A DNA stretch of 64,000 bases from Aliirhizobium wenxiniae. Lineage in GTDB: Bacteria; Pseudomonadota; Alphaproteobacteria; Rhizobiales; Rhizobiaceae. Location: positions 310,001 to 374,000 of the forward strand of contig NZ_JACHEG010000003.1 of NCBI RefSeq assembly GCF_014201355.1, read 5' to 3'. The notes beneath the pieces were generated by a model, which searched no databases, had not been told where the DNA came from, and worked only from the letters and a program-made list of their open reading frames with translations. Positions 34,269 to 42,246 of this stretch are shown in pieces. Made by a program: the position numbers and the translations under genes. The first letter of the stretch is position 1. Each line of letters begins with the position of its first letter.

Positions 34269-35753
34269 ATGACGGTGCTGCAATTTGACGAATTCGAAAT
34301 GGATACCCAGAGCCGGAGCCTCAAGAGAAGTGGCGGCGAAGTCCGACTGGGATCACGTGCCTTCGATCTTCTCGCGGCGCTGGCTTCGCGCCCCGGCGAG
34401 GTGCTGTCCAAAGCAGAGCTCATGGAGGCCGCCTGGCCGGACACCCATGTAGAGGAAAGCTCGCTTCGCGTTAACATCGTCGCATTGCGCAAGGCACTCG
34501 ACGACGGAACGCGTTCGAAGATGATCGAAAACGTAGCAGGTCGGGGCTACACCTTCACTATGCCCGTGAAGAAACTCGGCGGTCATCGTCACCAGCCCAC
34601 GGCGTCGAAGGCCGATCCCCTTCCCGGGGCATATTCCCGGCTTATCGGCCGCGAGCAACTCGTCGACAGATGGGCCTCCGAGATGGACTTTGGTATCTCG
34701 ACTATCGTGGGGCAAGGCGGCATCGGGAAGACCTGCGTTGCCATACAAATAGCCCGAGAGATACAGGGCTCCTACGATGCAGTTTATTACGTCGATATCT
34801 CCGCCCGCCCACATGGCCCTCTTTCGCCGCTATCAGCCGCGCTGAAATCGGGAGATGTCACGCCCAATACAATCCAGAAAGCCATCGATAGTCTTTTTGG
34901 GAAGACCATTTTGGTCGTCCTCGACGGATGCGAAAGCTCGATTGATCAGGCCGCCGTGGTGGCTGAGGCCATTGCGTACCACAATCCAAATGTCGCTATC
35001 CTCGCTACTAGCCGCGAACCGCTTGGGATCATTGGGGAAAATGTGCTCCATCTTTCCGGCCTGACGATACCCGCCGAAAACGAGCGCGTGTCAGATGTAA
35101 ATTCGTTTGCCGGGATCGAGCTCTTCGCTGACCGTGTGTCATTGGTCGCTGAGGAGTTTGCCATCGAAAGTCCCCGGGGCTTAGAACTCGCCGCCGAAAT
35201 CGTGCGCAAAACAGACGGAAATCCGCTTGCAATCGAACTGGCCGCGTCTCGCGTTGCGGACCTTGGGTTGGAAAATCTGGTGTTGTCCCTCGACCGCCCG
35301 CTACGGGCCCTCCGTCGCGGCAATCGGACCTCCCATCCCAGGCAGCAGACGTTGAGGGCAAATCTCGATTGGAGTTTCGATCTCCTTGACGGGACAATGC
35401 AGACCGTTTTCGCAAAGCTTTCGATCTTCGAGGGCGAGTTCACGCGCGACATGGCCTTGGAACTCACAGGCTGCGAAATGGAGTTCTGGGAATTCGAGGA
35501 AGCGATCGACGGTCTAGTCGTGAAATCGTTGCTTTGCGGGCAGCTTAACTCAGGACTGTATTCGCTTCCGAGACTCGTCCGTGAATACGCCAAAGAAAAA
35601 CTTACCTCTTCTGCAATGACCGAACGAGATTTCGCTATCGTGTCAGACGCCTCGGTCCGTCGCGAGAACGGGTACCAGAAAAGGCAAAACGCGGCCATCG
35701 TCCCTTCGCGGGCGTTGCAAGCAGTGTTCACGCCGGTCGGCAGAGCCGCCTGA
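34269..35753 (+). CDS. Winged-helix STAND regulator, short form (OmpR-type DNA-binding plus NB-ARC-like ATPase)
   Basis: 494 residues from ATG 34269 (AGGTGG upstream). Residues 1-98 form an OmpR/PhoB-type winged helix (SRAFDLLAALASRPGEVLSK, SSLRVNIVALRKAL, ENVAGRGYTF). The STAND ATPase has Walker A GQGGIGKT at 148-155, LVVLDGCES as Walker B (family usually LLFDNCE), LATSREPLG, and GNPLAIELAASR. The family motif HPRQQTLRANLDWSFDLL marks the winged-helix end of the ATPase. Its sibling at 37577 continues about 400 residues into TPR-like repeats that this protein lacks. Ligand and targets are unknown. Its stop is 16 nt from that of the convergent FixJ-like gene. Confidence 0.88.
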   Translation: MTVLQFDEFEMDTQSRSLKRSGGEVRLGSRAFDLLAALASRPGEVLSKAELMEAAWPDTHVEESSLRVNIVALRKALDDGTRSKMIENVAGRGYTFTMPVKKLGGHRHQPTASKADPLPGAYSRLIGREQLVDRWASEMDFGISTIVGQGGIGKTCVAIQIAREIQGSYDAVYYVDISARPHGPLSPLSAALKSGDVTPNTIQKAIDSLFGKTILVVLDGCESSIDQAAVVAEAIAYHNPNVAILATSREPLGIIGENVLHLSGLTIPAENERVSDVNSFAGIELFADRVSLVAEEFAIESPRGLELAAEIVRKTDGNPLAIELAASRVADLGLENLVLSLDRPLRALRRGNRTSHPRQQTLRANLDWSFDLLDGTMQTVFAKLSIFEGEFTRDMALELTGCEMEFWEFEEAIDGLVVKSLLCGQLNSGLYSLPRLVREYAKEKLTSSAMTERDFAIVSDASVRRENGYQKRQNAAIVPSRALQAVFTPVGRAA

Positions 35754-35768
35754 ACAATTAGCCTTACA

Positions 35769-36392
35769 TCACTTCTGAGCCAGAAGCTCTGCTTTCTTAA
35801 CAAGGTCGGCCACCGACCTGACGCGCATTTTCTTCATAACGTTCGACCGATGAAGCTTTACGGTGACCATGCTGATCCCAAGCTGTCCTGCTATCTGCTT
35901 GTTCATGAGGCCGTTTACGACCGCGCGCATAACCTCCACCTCTCGCGGAGTAAGGCTTTCCCAGAGCTTTTCGATGTCCGAACGCCCTTGGGATTCGGCC
36001 CGAATTACCTCGTCACGCTTGATTGCGCCCGTGACCGCGTCAATGAGATCCTGCTCGCGAAAGGGCTTAGTAAGGAAGTCGACCGCTCCGGCTTTCATCG
36101 CCCTCACGCTCATGGGAATATCTCCGTGCCCCGTGACCACAATAATGGGCATTCGGTTTCCGGCCTGCTGCAGATCCGATTGGAAGTCGAGACCGCTGGC
36201 TCCCGAAAAGCGTACGTCGAGGACAATGCAGCCGGGTGTATCCAGATCGTCGGCATCAAGAAGGGCGCGTGGCGAGTCGTACGCGATCGCATCGAGATCG
36301 ATCGATTTAAATAGGTCTACTAATGCTACCCGCACTGACTTGTCGTCATCGACGACACGTATCAGCGGTGATGATGGAGGCTGCTCTTCCAC
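35769..36392 (-). CDS. FixJ-family response regulator (receiver plus LuxR-type HTH)
   Basis: 207 residues from GTG 36392 (AAAGGAC upstream; this gives the usual FixJ length, whereas an ATG at 36518 would add 42 unrelated residues). Receiver: VVDDDKS, phospho-Asp in CIVLDVRFSG, VVTGHGDIPMSVRAMKAGA, Lys in FLTKPF. C-terminal HTH: LTPREVEVMRAVVNGLMNKQ then ISMVTVKLHRSNVMKKM. No sensor kinase is adjacent; HEVNQPL-type kinases elsewhere in the window are candidate partners. Confidence 0.93.
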   Translation of the reverse strand: MEEQPPSSPLIRVVDDDKSVRVALVDLFKSIDLDAIAYDSPRALLDADDLDTPGCIVLDVRFSGASGLDFQSDLQQAGNRMPIIVVTGHGDIPMSVRAMKAGAVDFLTKPFREQDLIDAVTGAIKRDEVIRAESQGRSDIEKLWESLTPREVEVMRAVVNGLMNKQIAGQLGISMVTVKLHRSNVMKKMRVRSVADLVKKAELLAQK

Positions 36393-36561
36393 GGATCGTC
36401 CTTTGCACACGCAAAGCCGATACCTTTTCGCCCTCGCCAGGGGAAGGAAAGCATCGCCTTTAGCCCAGACAAATTTAGACCGGGAACTTTCGCAAGGCAA
36501 TTCTGCAGGGCCATACAAGCGGGGGATTTCAATACATTATGGCGATTGCATCCTCGGCCTA

Positions 36562-36963
36562 TTACCTGCTCGCGGCGGCACGGTTCCATTTGGTAGATTT
36601 GGCAACCGCCGAGCGCACGGCTTCCAGAAAAGTTTCCGGCGGAAAGGGCTTCTCCAGGAAGTCGAAAGCGCCGGCCTTCGCCATTTCCACTTGAACAGTA
36701 GTCGCCATCAAAGCGGAAATGATGATTACCGGGGTGCCGATCCTGCGAAAGCGGAGCGTCCTGAGAAGGTCGAGCCCGCTCGTTTCGGGCATCTGAAAAT
36801 CACTGACAATGCAATCACACTCGGAAATTCCCGGAGAGCGGAGAAAATCGGCGCCTTTGCCGAAAACCCGCGTTTGATATCCGCCACTTCTGAGGAGGTC
36901 TTCGATAGCCGACCTAACGCCTGCATCGTCGTCTATTACAGCAATAATGGAAGTCTCTATCAC
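36562..36963 (-). CDS. Receiver-only response regulator
   Basis: 133 residues from GTG 36963, chosen for AAGGA about 8 nt upstream. Residues: IDDDAG acidic pocket, phospho-Asp in CIVSDFQMPET, VIIISALM for the switch Ser, and Lys in FLEKPFPPET. It resembles the receiver half of FixJ-type proteins with no output domain. It lies upstream of the FixJ-like gene on the same strand, separated by 169 nt. It may act as a phosphate sink or relay. Confidence 0.88.
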   Translation of the reverse strand: MIETSIIAVIDDDAGVRSAIEDLLRSGGYQTRVFGKGADFLRSPGISECDCIVSDFQMPETSGLDLLRTLRFRRIGTPVIIISALMATTVQVEMAKAGAFDFLEKPFPPETFLEAVRSAVAKSTKWNRAAASR

Positions 36964-37346
36964 GAACCATTCCTTGGTAATCACAGCCCTTTACAGGACT
37001 GTGAATCCATCTGCGCAGGACTATCGACTTGAAAACCTGTGACGCGTGGACTGGTTCCGAGAGGACAGAGAGAGTTCAGCTTGTTTTTGCTGCTGTTTCG
37101 GCCGAATGCGCCTGGGAGAAAGCTTGGATTTAACAACATTTCACAAGCGTTAACTCATGTTTTCAGTGAAGCTGCCAGCAGACTCATAAGACCGAAATCT
37201 CACAGGCTGGACAATTCGGTGCCTTATTTGGAAGATCGCGAAGTCAGATGAAACGCACTGCTCAAAGTTCGTCCCGGCATTTGACGGACACCGTACCAAA
37301 CGGCTTGCGCCTCGACACCGCTCGCCGCTCGACGAGGTGACCTCAG
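36964..37346. other. Intergenic region between divergent genes
   Basis: 383 nt between the receiver gene (minus) and the peroxiredoxin remnant (plus). Around 37120-37200 it is AT-rich relative to its surroundings. No gene or clear operator recognised. Confidence 0.4.
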
Positions 37347-37559
37347 ATGAATAGTATGCTCACACTGGTCTCCAGGCTTTACGGCTTCAATCGCGAGAGG
37401 GCCGTCCCCGCTATCACAGTGACCTTCCTAATTGACGGTCGCGGCGTGTTCCGCTGGATATCCGCTGAAAACGGATATCGCACGGCGAGCGGCCCCGAGA
37501 TCTTCGGTGCGGTCAGAGCACACCTCCTGCGACCGTCTCCGGTCGCCCACTTGAATTGA
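37347..37559 (+). pseudogene. C-terminal remnant of a peroxiredoxin (AhpC/TSA family)
   Basis: 70 codons with GAGGTGA before the ATG. The stretch ITVTFLIDGRGVFRWISAEN followed by GYRTASGPEIFGAVRAHL has the order of the last third of AhpC/TSA-like proteins (xTFVIDRDGxIRW...Y..R....E.L..L). The N-terminal part with the peroxidatic Cys is missing. It is either a remnant or an odd short protein translated ahead of the STAND gene, whose frame it overlaps slightly. Confidence 0.5.
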
Positions 37560-37576
37560 CTGGAGAGACCCTGCCG

Positions 37577-40312
37577 ATGTCTCTCCTGCAGTTCGACGAT
37601 TACGAGATAGATATAGAGCAAAGGCGGCTGACCGAACGCGGACAGCCGCTCAGACTAGGCGGTCGGGCCTTCGATATTCTCTCCACACTTGTCTCCCGCG
37701 CCGGGGAAGTCATTTCCAAGGAGGAGTTGATCAATCTCGTCTGGCCGACGACCACGGTCGACGAGGGGTCGCTAAGGGTTCATCTTGTGTCTCTCCGGAA
37801 GACGTTGGGCGACGGGGCAAAGCACTACATCGAGACCATCCCCGGCCGTGGATACGTGTTCGCCGGGAACGTGCAATCTTTGGCACGTAATGAGGGGGGG
37901 CAGGAACCGGACACCGCCGTCGTGACCGACTTGATGAGCGCCCTCCCCCGCATCCCAAGAAAGCTGGTCGGGAGAGACGAATTTATCGCTTCAACCCTGG
38001 AGCTACTCAAGACGGCCCGCCTTTTGACCATTGCAGGACCGGGGGGCATCGGAAAAACTTCAGTAGCAGTGGTTTGCGCGCACGCCCTCTCCGCAAGCAG
38101 ACGGATCGTGTTTGTGGACCTCGCAGTGGTGGCAGACGGAGAAAAGCTCCTTCCATCCATTGCCAGCCAGCTCGGTCTTAATACATTCGGCGAAGACATC
38201 CTGCCCGGCATTCTGACAGAACTGTCGAAGACACAGACGCTGCTGCTGTTCGACAACTGCGAGCGCATCGTGGATGCTGCCGCAAATGTCGCGGAGGCGC
38301 TGCTGCGCAGTTCTCCCACTACCCAAGTGCTGGCCACCAGTCGCGAGGCGTTAAGAGCATCCATGGAAAGGGTGCGGCAGCTTTCACCATTGGAATATCC
38401 AATGGACGGGCGAGCCGCTCCAGATCCGGGGGAATACCCAGGCGTCGAACTGTTCATCTCGCTAGCCGCCCTCGCCGGCGACAACATCGACCTGACGGAG
38501 CCAGACAGTATCCAACTCGCCGCAGATATTGTCCGCAGGCTCGATGGAATACCACTTGCCATCGAGCTTGCGGCGGCGCGCTCGTTTGACATGGATCTCG
38601 CGACACTTCACCGCTCGGTCGCTGATCCGATAGCGGTGCTGAGACGCGGACGCAGGACCGCACCACCACGACAGCATACACTTCGCGCGACAATCGACTG
38701 GAGCTATTCGACACTCTCCGGCAACGAACGGGAACTTCTCCAGCGCCTTTCCGTCTTTGCGGGGACATTTTCACCGGAAGCCGCAATGGCCGTCGCAGGG
38801 AGCGAGGGATATGCTGAGGAGTTCCACGAAGCGTTCGATGGGCTGTTTCTCAAGTCTCTCCTGGTCGTGACACAACATGGCGGCAAGTTCAGACTGCTCG
38901 GAGCGACAAGAGATTACGCCCGTGAGAAGCTCGCGCAGGCTGAATTCGCAACATCATGCCGCCATTCTCACGCGGTGTACTGCCTTGATCGGACCCGTGT
39001 TGCTGAACGCGATTGGTCGACGGCTGATCCGGCGAAATGGCGATCGCTGAATACCGATCTGGTTCACGATCTACGCGCGGCACTGCTCTGGGCGTTTAGC
39101 GACGGCGGCGACGAAGACTTGGGAATACAGCTCACCGCGGCCTCCGATACCATCTGGGTGCAGTTCGGTCTGATCGCCGAACAACTAGCGGTCGCCGAGA
39201 GGGCTTTGAGATTGTTCGTAGAACGGGGCTTAGTTGATACAGCCCTCGAAATGAGACTCAGGATGTCCTACGGAAGCGCGCTGTATCACACGAAGTCCAT
39301 AGAAAGGAACGCGGACGTCATCGCCGAGTACCATAGGGTCCTCGACCTGGCCGTCGCCGAAAAGAATACCGTAAAGCTTATGAGGGCAATTGTTGGGATC
39401 GCAGCTATTCAAACGTCAAACGGCGACTATCAAGGGGCCATCGACCTCGTAAACAGGTTCGATGGCGAGCTAGATACCATCGCCCCGCAGGCTCGAAGCC
39501 GCCTGCTCAACCACAACTACCACTATGTCGGTGATTTCAACAAAGCCATGGAGCACGCATGGATTGCTCTCAGCACGCAATGCAAGAGCATTGGCTCTCA
39601 GCCGAATAGCGGTAGTAGCTTCGATCCACGTATCAGCACACTATGCACAGTGGTGAAGACGCATTGGATCCAAGGACGTTACTCCGCGGCAAGGGCCGCG
39701 CTTAAAGATACCTTGGAAGAGACTGTAGCCCGCGATCACGCCATATCGACCTGTCTTTTTCTCGCGGCTTCGGCTTGCCCGACGGCGTTTGGCCTTAGCG
39801 ACACTGCACTTGCAGCCGAGCTGCTGGGTATCCTCCGGGAGGTTTCGGCAAAAAACTCGCTTTTGAGATGGCGCGATTGGGCGAGCGGTTATGAAAGCGT
39901 TCTGGCGGCGCTACACACCCAAGACCGGGGTTCATTCCAGCGTTCCATGAACGGCATAAAGGGAGCGCCCTTCGAGAATTCCATCGTGATGGCCGGGCGG
40001 CTTGCCGACGACACCACCTTGCAAAGGATTGATCCGGTGGGAACCTGGTGCGGCTCGGAAGCATTGCGCCTTAGGGGCGAGTTGGCGATGCAGCACTCAC
40101 CCACCCAAGGCCGTGCCTTACTCGTGGCAGCCTACGACCTTGCGGTGAGCCAAGCGGGAACGACATTCGAGCTGCGATGCGCGACCAGCATTCTCAGACA
40201 CTCTCCTCCCGATCGGCTGGAGAGTGCTAGAAGCAGGCTTCTCAAGGTCATGGATTCCGTAGAATACGACGAACGGGTCGAAGACGTCACGTCCGCCAAA
40301 GCCTTGCTCTGA
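37577..40312 (+). CDS. Winged-helix STAND regulator, full form with TPR-like C-terminus
   Basis: 911 residues from ATG 37577 (GGAGAG upstream). OmpR-type winged helix 1-95, Walker A GPGGIGKT at 154-161, Walker B LLLFDNCE near 223-230, LATSREAL, and GIPLAIELAAAR. The family motif PPRQHTLRATIDWSYSTL is near residue 372. From about 480 to the end are helical TPR-like repeats. STAND proteins hold ADP in an off state and oligomerise with ATP when the repeat domain binds a ligand; here that would place multiple winged helices on DNA. It is followed by convergent Dps. Confidence 0.9.
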   Translation: MSLLQFDDYEIDIEQRRLTERGQPLRLGGRAFDILSTLVSRAGEVISKEELINLVWPTTTVDEGSLRVHLVSLRKTLGDGAKHYIETIPGRGYVFAGNVQSLARNEGGQEPDTAVVTDLMSALPRIPRKLVGRDEFIASTLELLKTARLLTIAGPGGIGKTSVAVVCAHALSASRRIVFVDLAVVADGEKLLPSIASQLGLNTFGEDILPGILTELSKTQTLLLFDNCERIVDAAANVAEALLRSSPTTQVLATSREALRASMERVRQLSPLEYPMDGRAAPDPGEYPGVELFISLAALAGDNIDLTEPDSIQLAADIVRRLDGIPLAIELAAARSFDMDLATLHRSVADPIAVLRRGRRTAPPRQHTLRATIDWSYSTLSGNERELLQRLSVFAGTFSPEAAMAVAGSEGYAEEFHEAFDGLFLKSLLVVTQHGGKFRLLGATRDYAREKLAQAEFATSCRHSHAVYCLDRTRVAERDWSTADPAKWRSLNTDLVHDLRAALLWAFSDGGDEDLGIQLTAASDTIWVQFGLIAEQLAVAERALRLFVERGLVDTALEMRLRMSYGSALYHTKSIERNADVIAEYHRVLDLAVAEKNTVKLMRAIVGIAAIQTSNGDYQGAIDLVNRFDGELDTIAPQARSRLLNHNYHYVGDFNKAMEHAWIALSTQCKSIGSQPNSGSSFDPRISTLCTVVKTHWIQGRYSAARAALKDTLEETVARDHAISTCLFLAASACPTAFGLSDTALAAELLGILREVSAKNSLLRWRDWASGYESVLAALHTQDRGSFQRSMNGIKGAPFENSIVMAGRLADDTTLQRIDPVGTWCGSEALRLRGELAMQHSPTQGRALLVAAYDLAVSQAGTTFELRCATSILRHSPPDRLESARSRLLKVMDSVEYDERVEDVTSAKALL

Positions 40313-40333
40313 AGAGTGCGCACCTGCTGCGGT

Positions 40334-40849
40334 TCAGTTTCGGCGGCCGGACTCGAAAAGGAACCACACGCGGCCCTCGGCTTCATCGATCCATCCTTCG
40401 ATAAGGCTCGTGGATGCAAAATCCCGGTGTTCGGCGGTCAACTCGTGCACCTCGCGCATGATACGGATCAACTGCTGGTTGTCGCTCTTGAGTTCGGCAA
40501 GCATATCCTCAGGGGTGACAAAGTCGGCGTCGTTGTCCGTAAGACGCTGAAGACGGGCGACATGGCCGACCGAGCGCAGTGAAGTACCGCCGACTTTGCG
40601 CGCACGCTCAGCAATGGCGTCGGTCATCGCGATCAGTTGGCCACCTTGATCATCGAGCATGTGATGAAAGTCTCGAAAGTGCTGCCCGGAGAGATGCCAA
40701 TGGAAGTTCTTTGTCTTGAGATACAAGGTGAAGACATCAGCCAGCATGGCGGTGAGCGAGGCGGCGATGTCAGTGCGGGCGTTTCCTCCCAGATCGGTAG
40801 GGGTGGTGAGAGGTGCCTTGCGAATGCTCGTGGCGGGAACTTGGTCCAT
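40334..40849 (-). CDS. dps: Dps-family ferritin-like DNA-binding/iron-storage protein
   Basis: 171 residues from ATG 40849, chosen because GGAG lies 8 nt upstream; an ATG at 40861 adds four residues. The inter-subunit ferroxidase residues are visible in TKNFHWHLSGQHFRDFHHML and DDQGGQLIAMTDAIAERARK. Dps forms 12-subunit shells that oxidise Fe(II) with peroxide and guard DNA. Its gene converges with the STAND regulator (22 nt apart) and diverges from the small RNA candidate. With catalase it indicates peroxide stress defence. Confidence 0.93.
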   Translation of the reverse strand: MDQVPATSIRKAPLTTPTDLGGNARTDIAASLTAMLADVFTLYLKTKNFHWHLSGQHFRDFHHMLDDQGGQLIAMTDAIAERARKVGGTSLRSVGHVARLQRLTDNDADFVTPEDMLAELKSDNQQLIRIMREVHELTAEHRDFASTSLIEGWIDEAEGRVWFLFESGRRN

Positions 40850-41019
40850 GATATGCTCCATCGGATAGGTGCGGACGGGAAATGCCGTGATGGATTTCGC
40901 CCTATGCTTTGGCGAGATTGCACCCGACTGGCGACGCGTTCTTGGACAATCGCGCCTCCGGGTACCCACACCTTTGTATGACTCGTAAACCTCAGCTGCC
41001 CGACTTAGCTCATTGGCAG

Positions 41020-41137
41020 GTTCAGCGTCTCGAACGGACGCCTCCGTTTCACGGTAGCCTTCGGACTCTCCTCCGAAGCCGTGAGCCCCTCCGTGGCTCG
41101 CCATAGACCGCCCCGCGACATCCGGGGCGGTCTTTTG
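41020..41137 (+). ncRNA. Candidate trans-acting small RNA with three anti-Shine-Dalgarno motifs (alpha-r14-like)
   Basis: The plus strand folds into successive hairpins: GCGTC-7-GACGC (41025-41041), CACGG/CCGTG enclosing CTTCGGA-6-TCCGAAG (41050-41083), GAGCC-7-GGCTC (41083-41099), then a terminator at 41106-41137. CCTCC occurs three times, at 41041-41045, 41070-41074 and 41088-41092, in or beside loops. This layout, about 120 nt with three CCUCC-type motifs, is what I recall for the rhizobial alpha-r14 (suhB/NfeR1) sRNAs. The exact 5' end is not visible. No protein frame here is convincing. Confidence 0.55.
41106..41137 (+). terminator. Intrinsic terminator of the small RNA candidate
   Basis: GACCGCCCC (41106-41114) pairs perfectly with GGGGCGGTC (41124-41132), followed by TTTTGCATTTT. 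No protein gene precedes it on the plus strand, which is what points to a non-coding transcript. Confidence 0.85.
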
Positions 41138-41174
41138 CATTTTATCAGAAGTCAGCTTTCCCGGAGCCGCGACA

Positions 41175-42221
41175 GTGAACAGAACGCATCGCTTCAGCCT
41201 TCCAGGCAAACTTCGATCCGAACTTCGGATCGTCTTCATCGCACTCGCTGCCGATCTTGTGGTGGCTGCCCTCAAGTTCCTCGCAGCGAGGGAATCCGGC
41301 AGCGCTTCCATGTCCAGTGAGGGCGTCCATTCTTTGATCGACGCCAGTACCGAGATCATCCTTCTCTACGGTCTACTCGTCTCCGCAAAAAGGGCTACGC
41401 CGGAACATCAGCTTGGCTTTGGGCGCGAAGTCTTTTTCTGGAACTTTGTCGTCGCGGTGTTGATCTTCGCACTGGGCTCTGGAATCGCCCTACTTGACGG
41501 CATCCAACAGATGATGTCTCCGCGACCAATCGAGAACGTGGAGCTTAACTACATCGTCCTTTCCCTCTCGGGTGTGGCGGAGCTTGTTGCACTCTGGCTC
41601 GCCCTCGGCGGTGCCAACGCGAAAAAGGGCACGCAAAGCCTTTTCCGATCGCTTAGACGACGGCGTGATCCGACCGCCTTGACCATTTTGTTCGGAGGTG
41701 CCGCCGCCGTTCTTGGTCTCATCGCGACAGCCGTAGGCCTGTCTCTGTCCGTCGCGTCCGGGGACCCCCGTTACGACGGTGCTACATCCGTCGCCATTGC
41801 CCTCATCCTTTCGTTGACCGCGTTCAAACTGGCGGCCGAAAGCAAGTCGTTGTTGATCGGTGTTCCGGCCGACGAAAGCGTCGTCACGGCGATCCTTTCA
41901 GACGTGCGTGCCCGGGCCTCCGTCACGACGATAAATGGCATGGTCAGTGTTCACCTAGCTCCAGACCAATTGCTTGTCTCCCTGAGTATCTGGTTCGACG
42001 ACAGCCTGTCGAAGAAGGGTGTCGAAGTCGAGATCGAAGGCATCGAGGAGGATTTGTACAAGACCTATCCGCAGATCGTCGCTCTTTTCATCAAGCCACA
42101 GACCCCCGCGCGGTACGCGGCACTTCACGGCGACGCCCCTTCAATCGCCACGCTCTGGCGGCCGTTGAGGGATGTGGCGCGGACAAAGGCGGCCCGACTG
42201 GAGCAAGCGGGAACAGATTGA
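41175..42221 (+). CDS. Cation diffusion facilitator (CDF) family transporter
   Basis: 348 residues from GTG 41175 (GGAG upstream). About six membrane spans: ADLVVAALKFLAARESGSAS (TM1), HSLIDASTEIILLYGLLVS with the metal-site His-x3-Asp in TM2, and YDGATSVAIALIL with the TM5 Asp. After residue about 225 a cytosolic ferredoxin-like domain follows. CDF proteins export Zn, Fe, Mn or Co by proton exchange. The metal cannot be assigned. It lies 38 nt after the small RNA terminator and 25 nt before the molybdoenzyme gene. Confidence 0.9.
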   Translation: MNRTHRFSLPGKLRSELRIVFIALAADLVVAALKFLAARESGSASMSSEGVHSLIDASTEIILLYGLLVSAKRATPEHQLGFGREVFFWNFVVAVLIFALGSGIALLDGIQQMMSPRPIENVELNYIVLSLSGVAELVALWLALGGANAKKGTQSLFRSLRRRRDPTALTILFGGAAAVLGLIATAVGLSLSVASGDPRYDGATSVAIALILSLTAFKLAAESKSLLIGVPADESVVTAILSDVRARASVTTINGMVSVHLAPDQLLVSLSIWFDDSLSKKGVEVEIEGIEEDLYKTYPQIVALFIKPQTPARYAALHGDAPSIATLWRPLRDVARTKAARLEQAGTD

Positions 42222-42246
42222 ATGTATTGGATAGCGGAGATCGAAT

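Noticed and set aside
36110..36390. Plus-strand frames over the FixJ-like gene
   Set aside because: Shadow of the receiver domain on the other strand.
40999..41041. tRNA-like look: AGCTCATTGGCAGG as a D-arm and GCGTC-7-GACGC as an anticodon arm
   Set aside because: No T-arm, no acceptor stem complementary to the 5' end, and no U before the supposed anticodon; the segment is better explained by the small RNA candidate.
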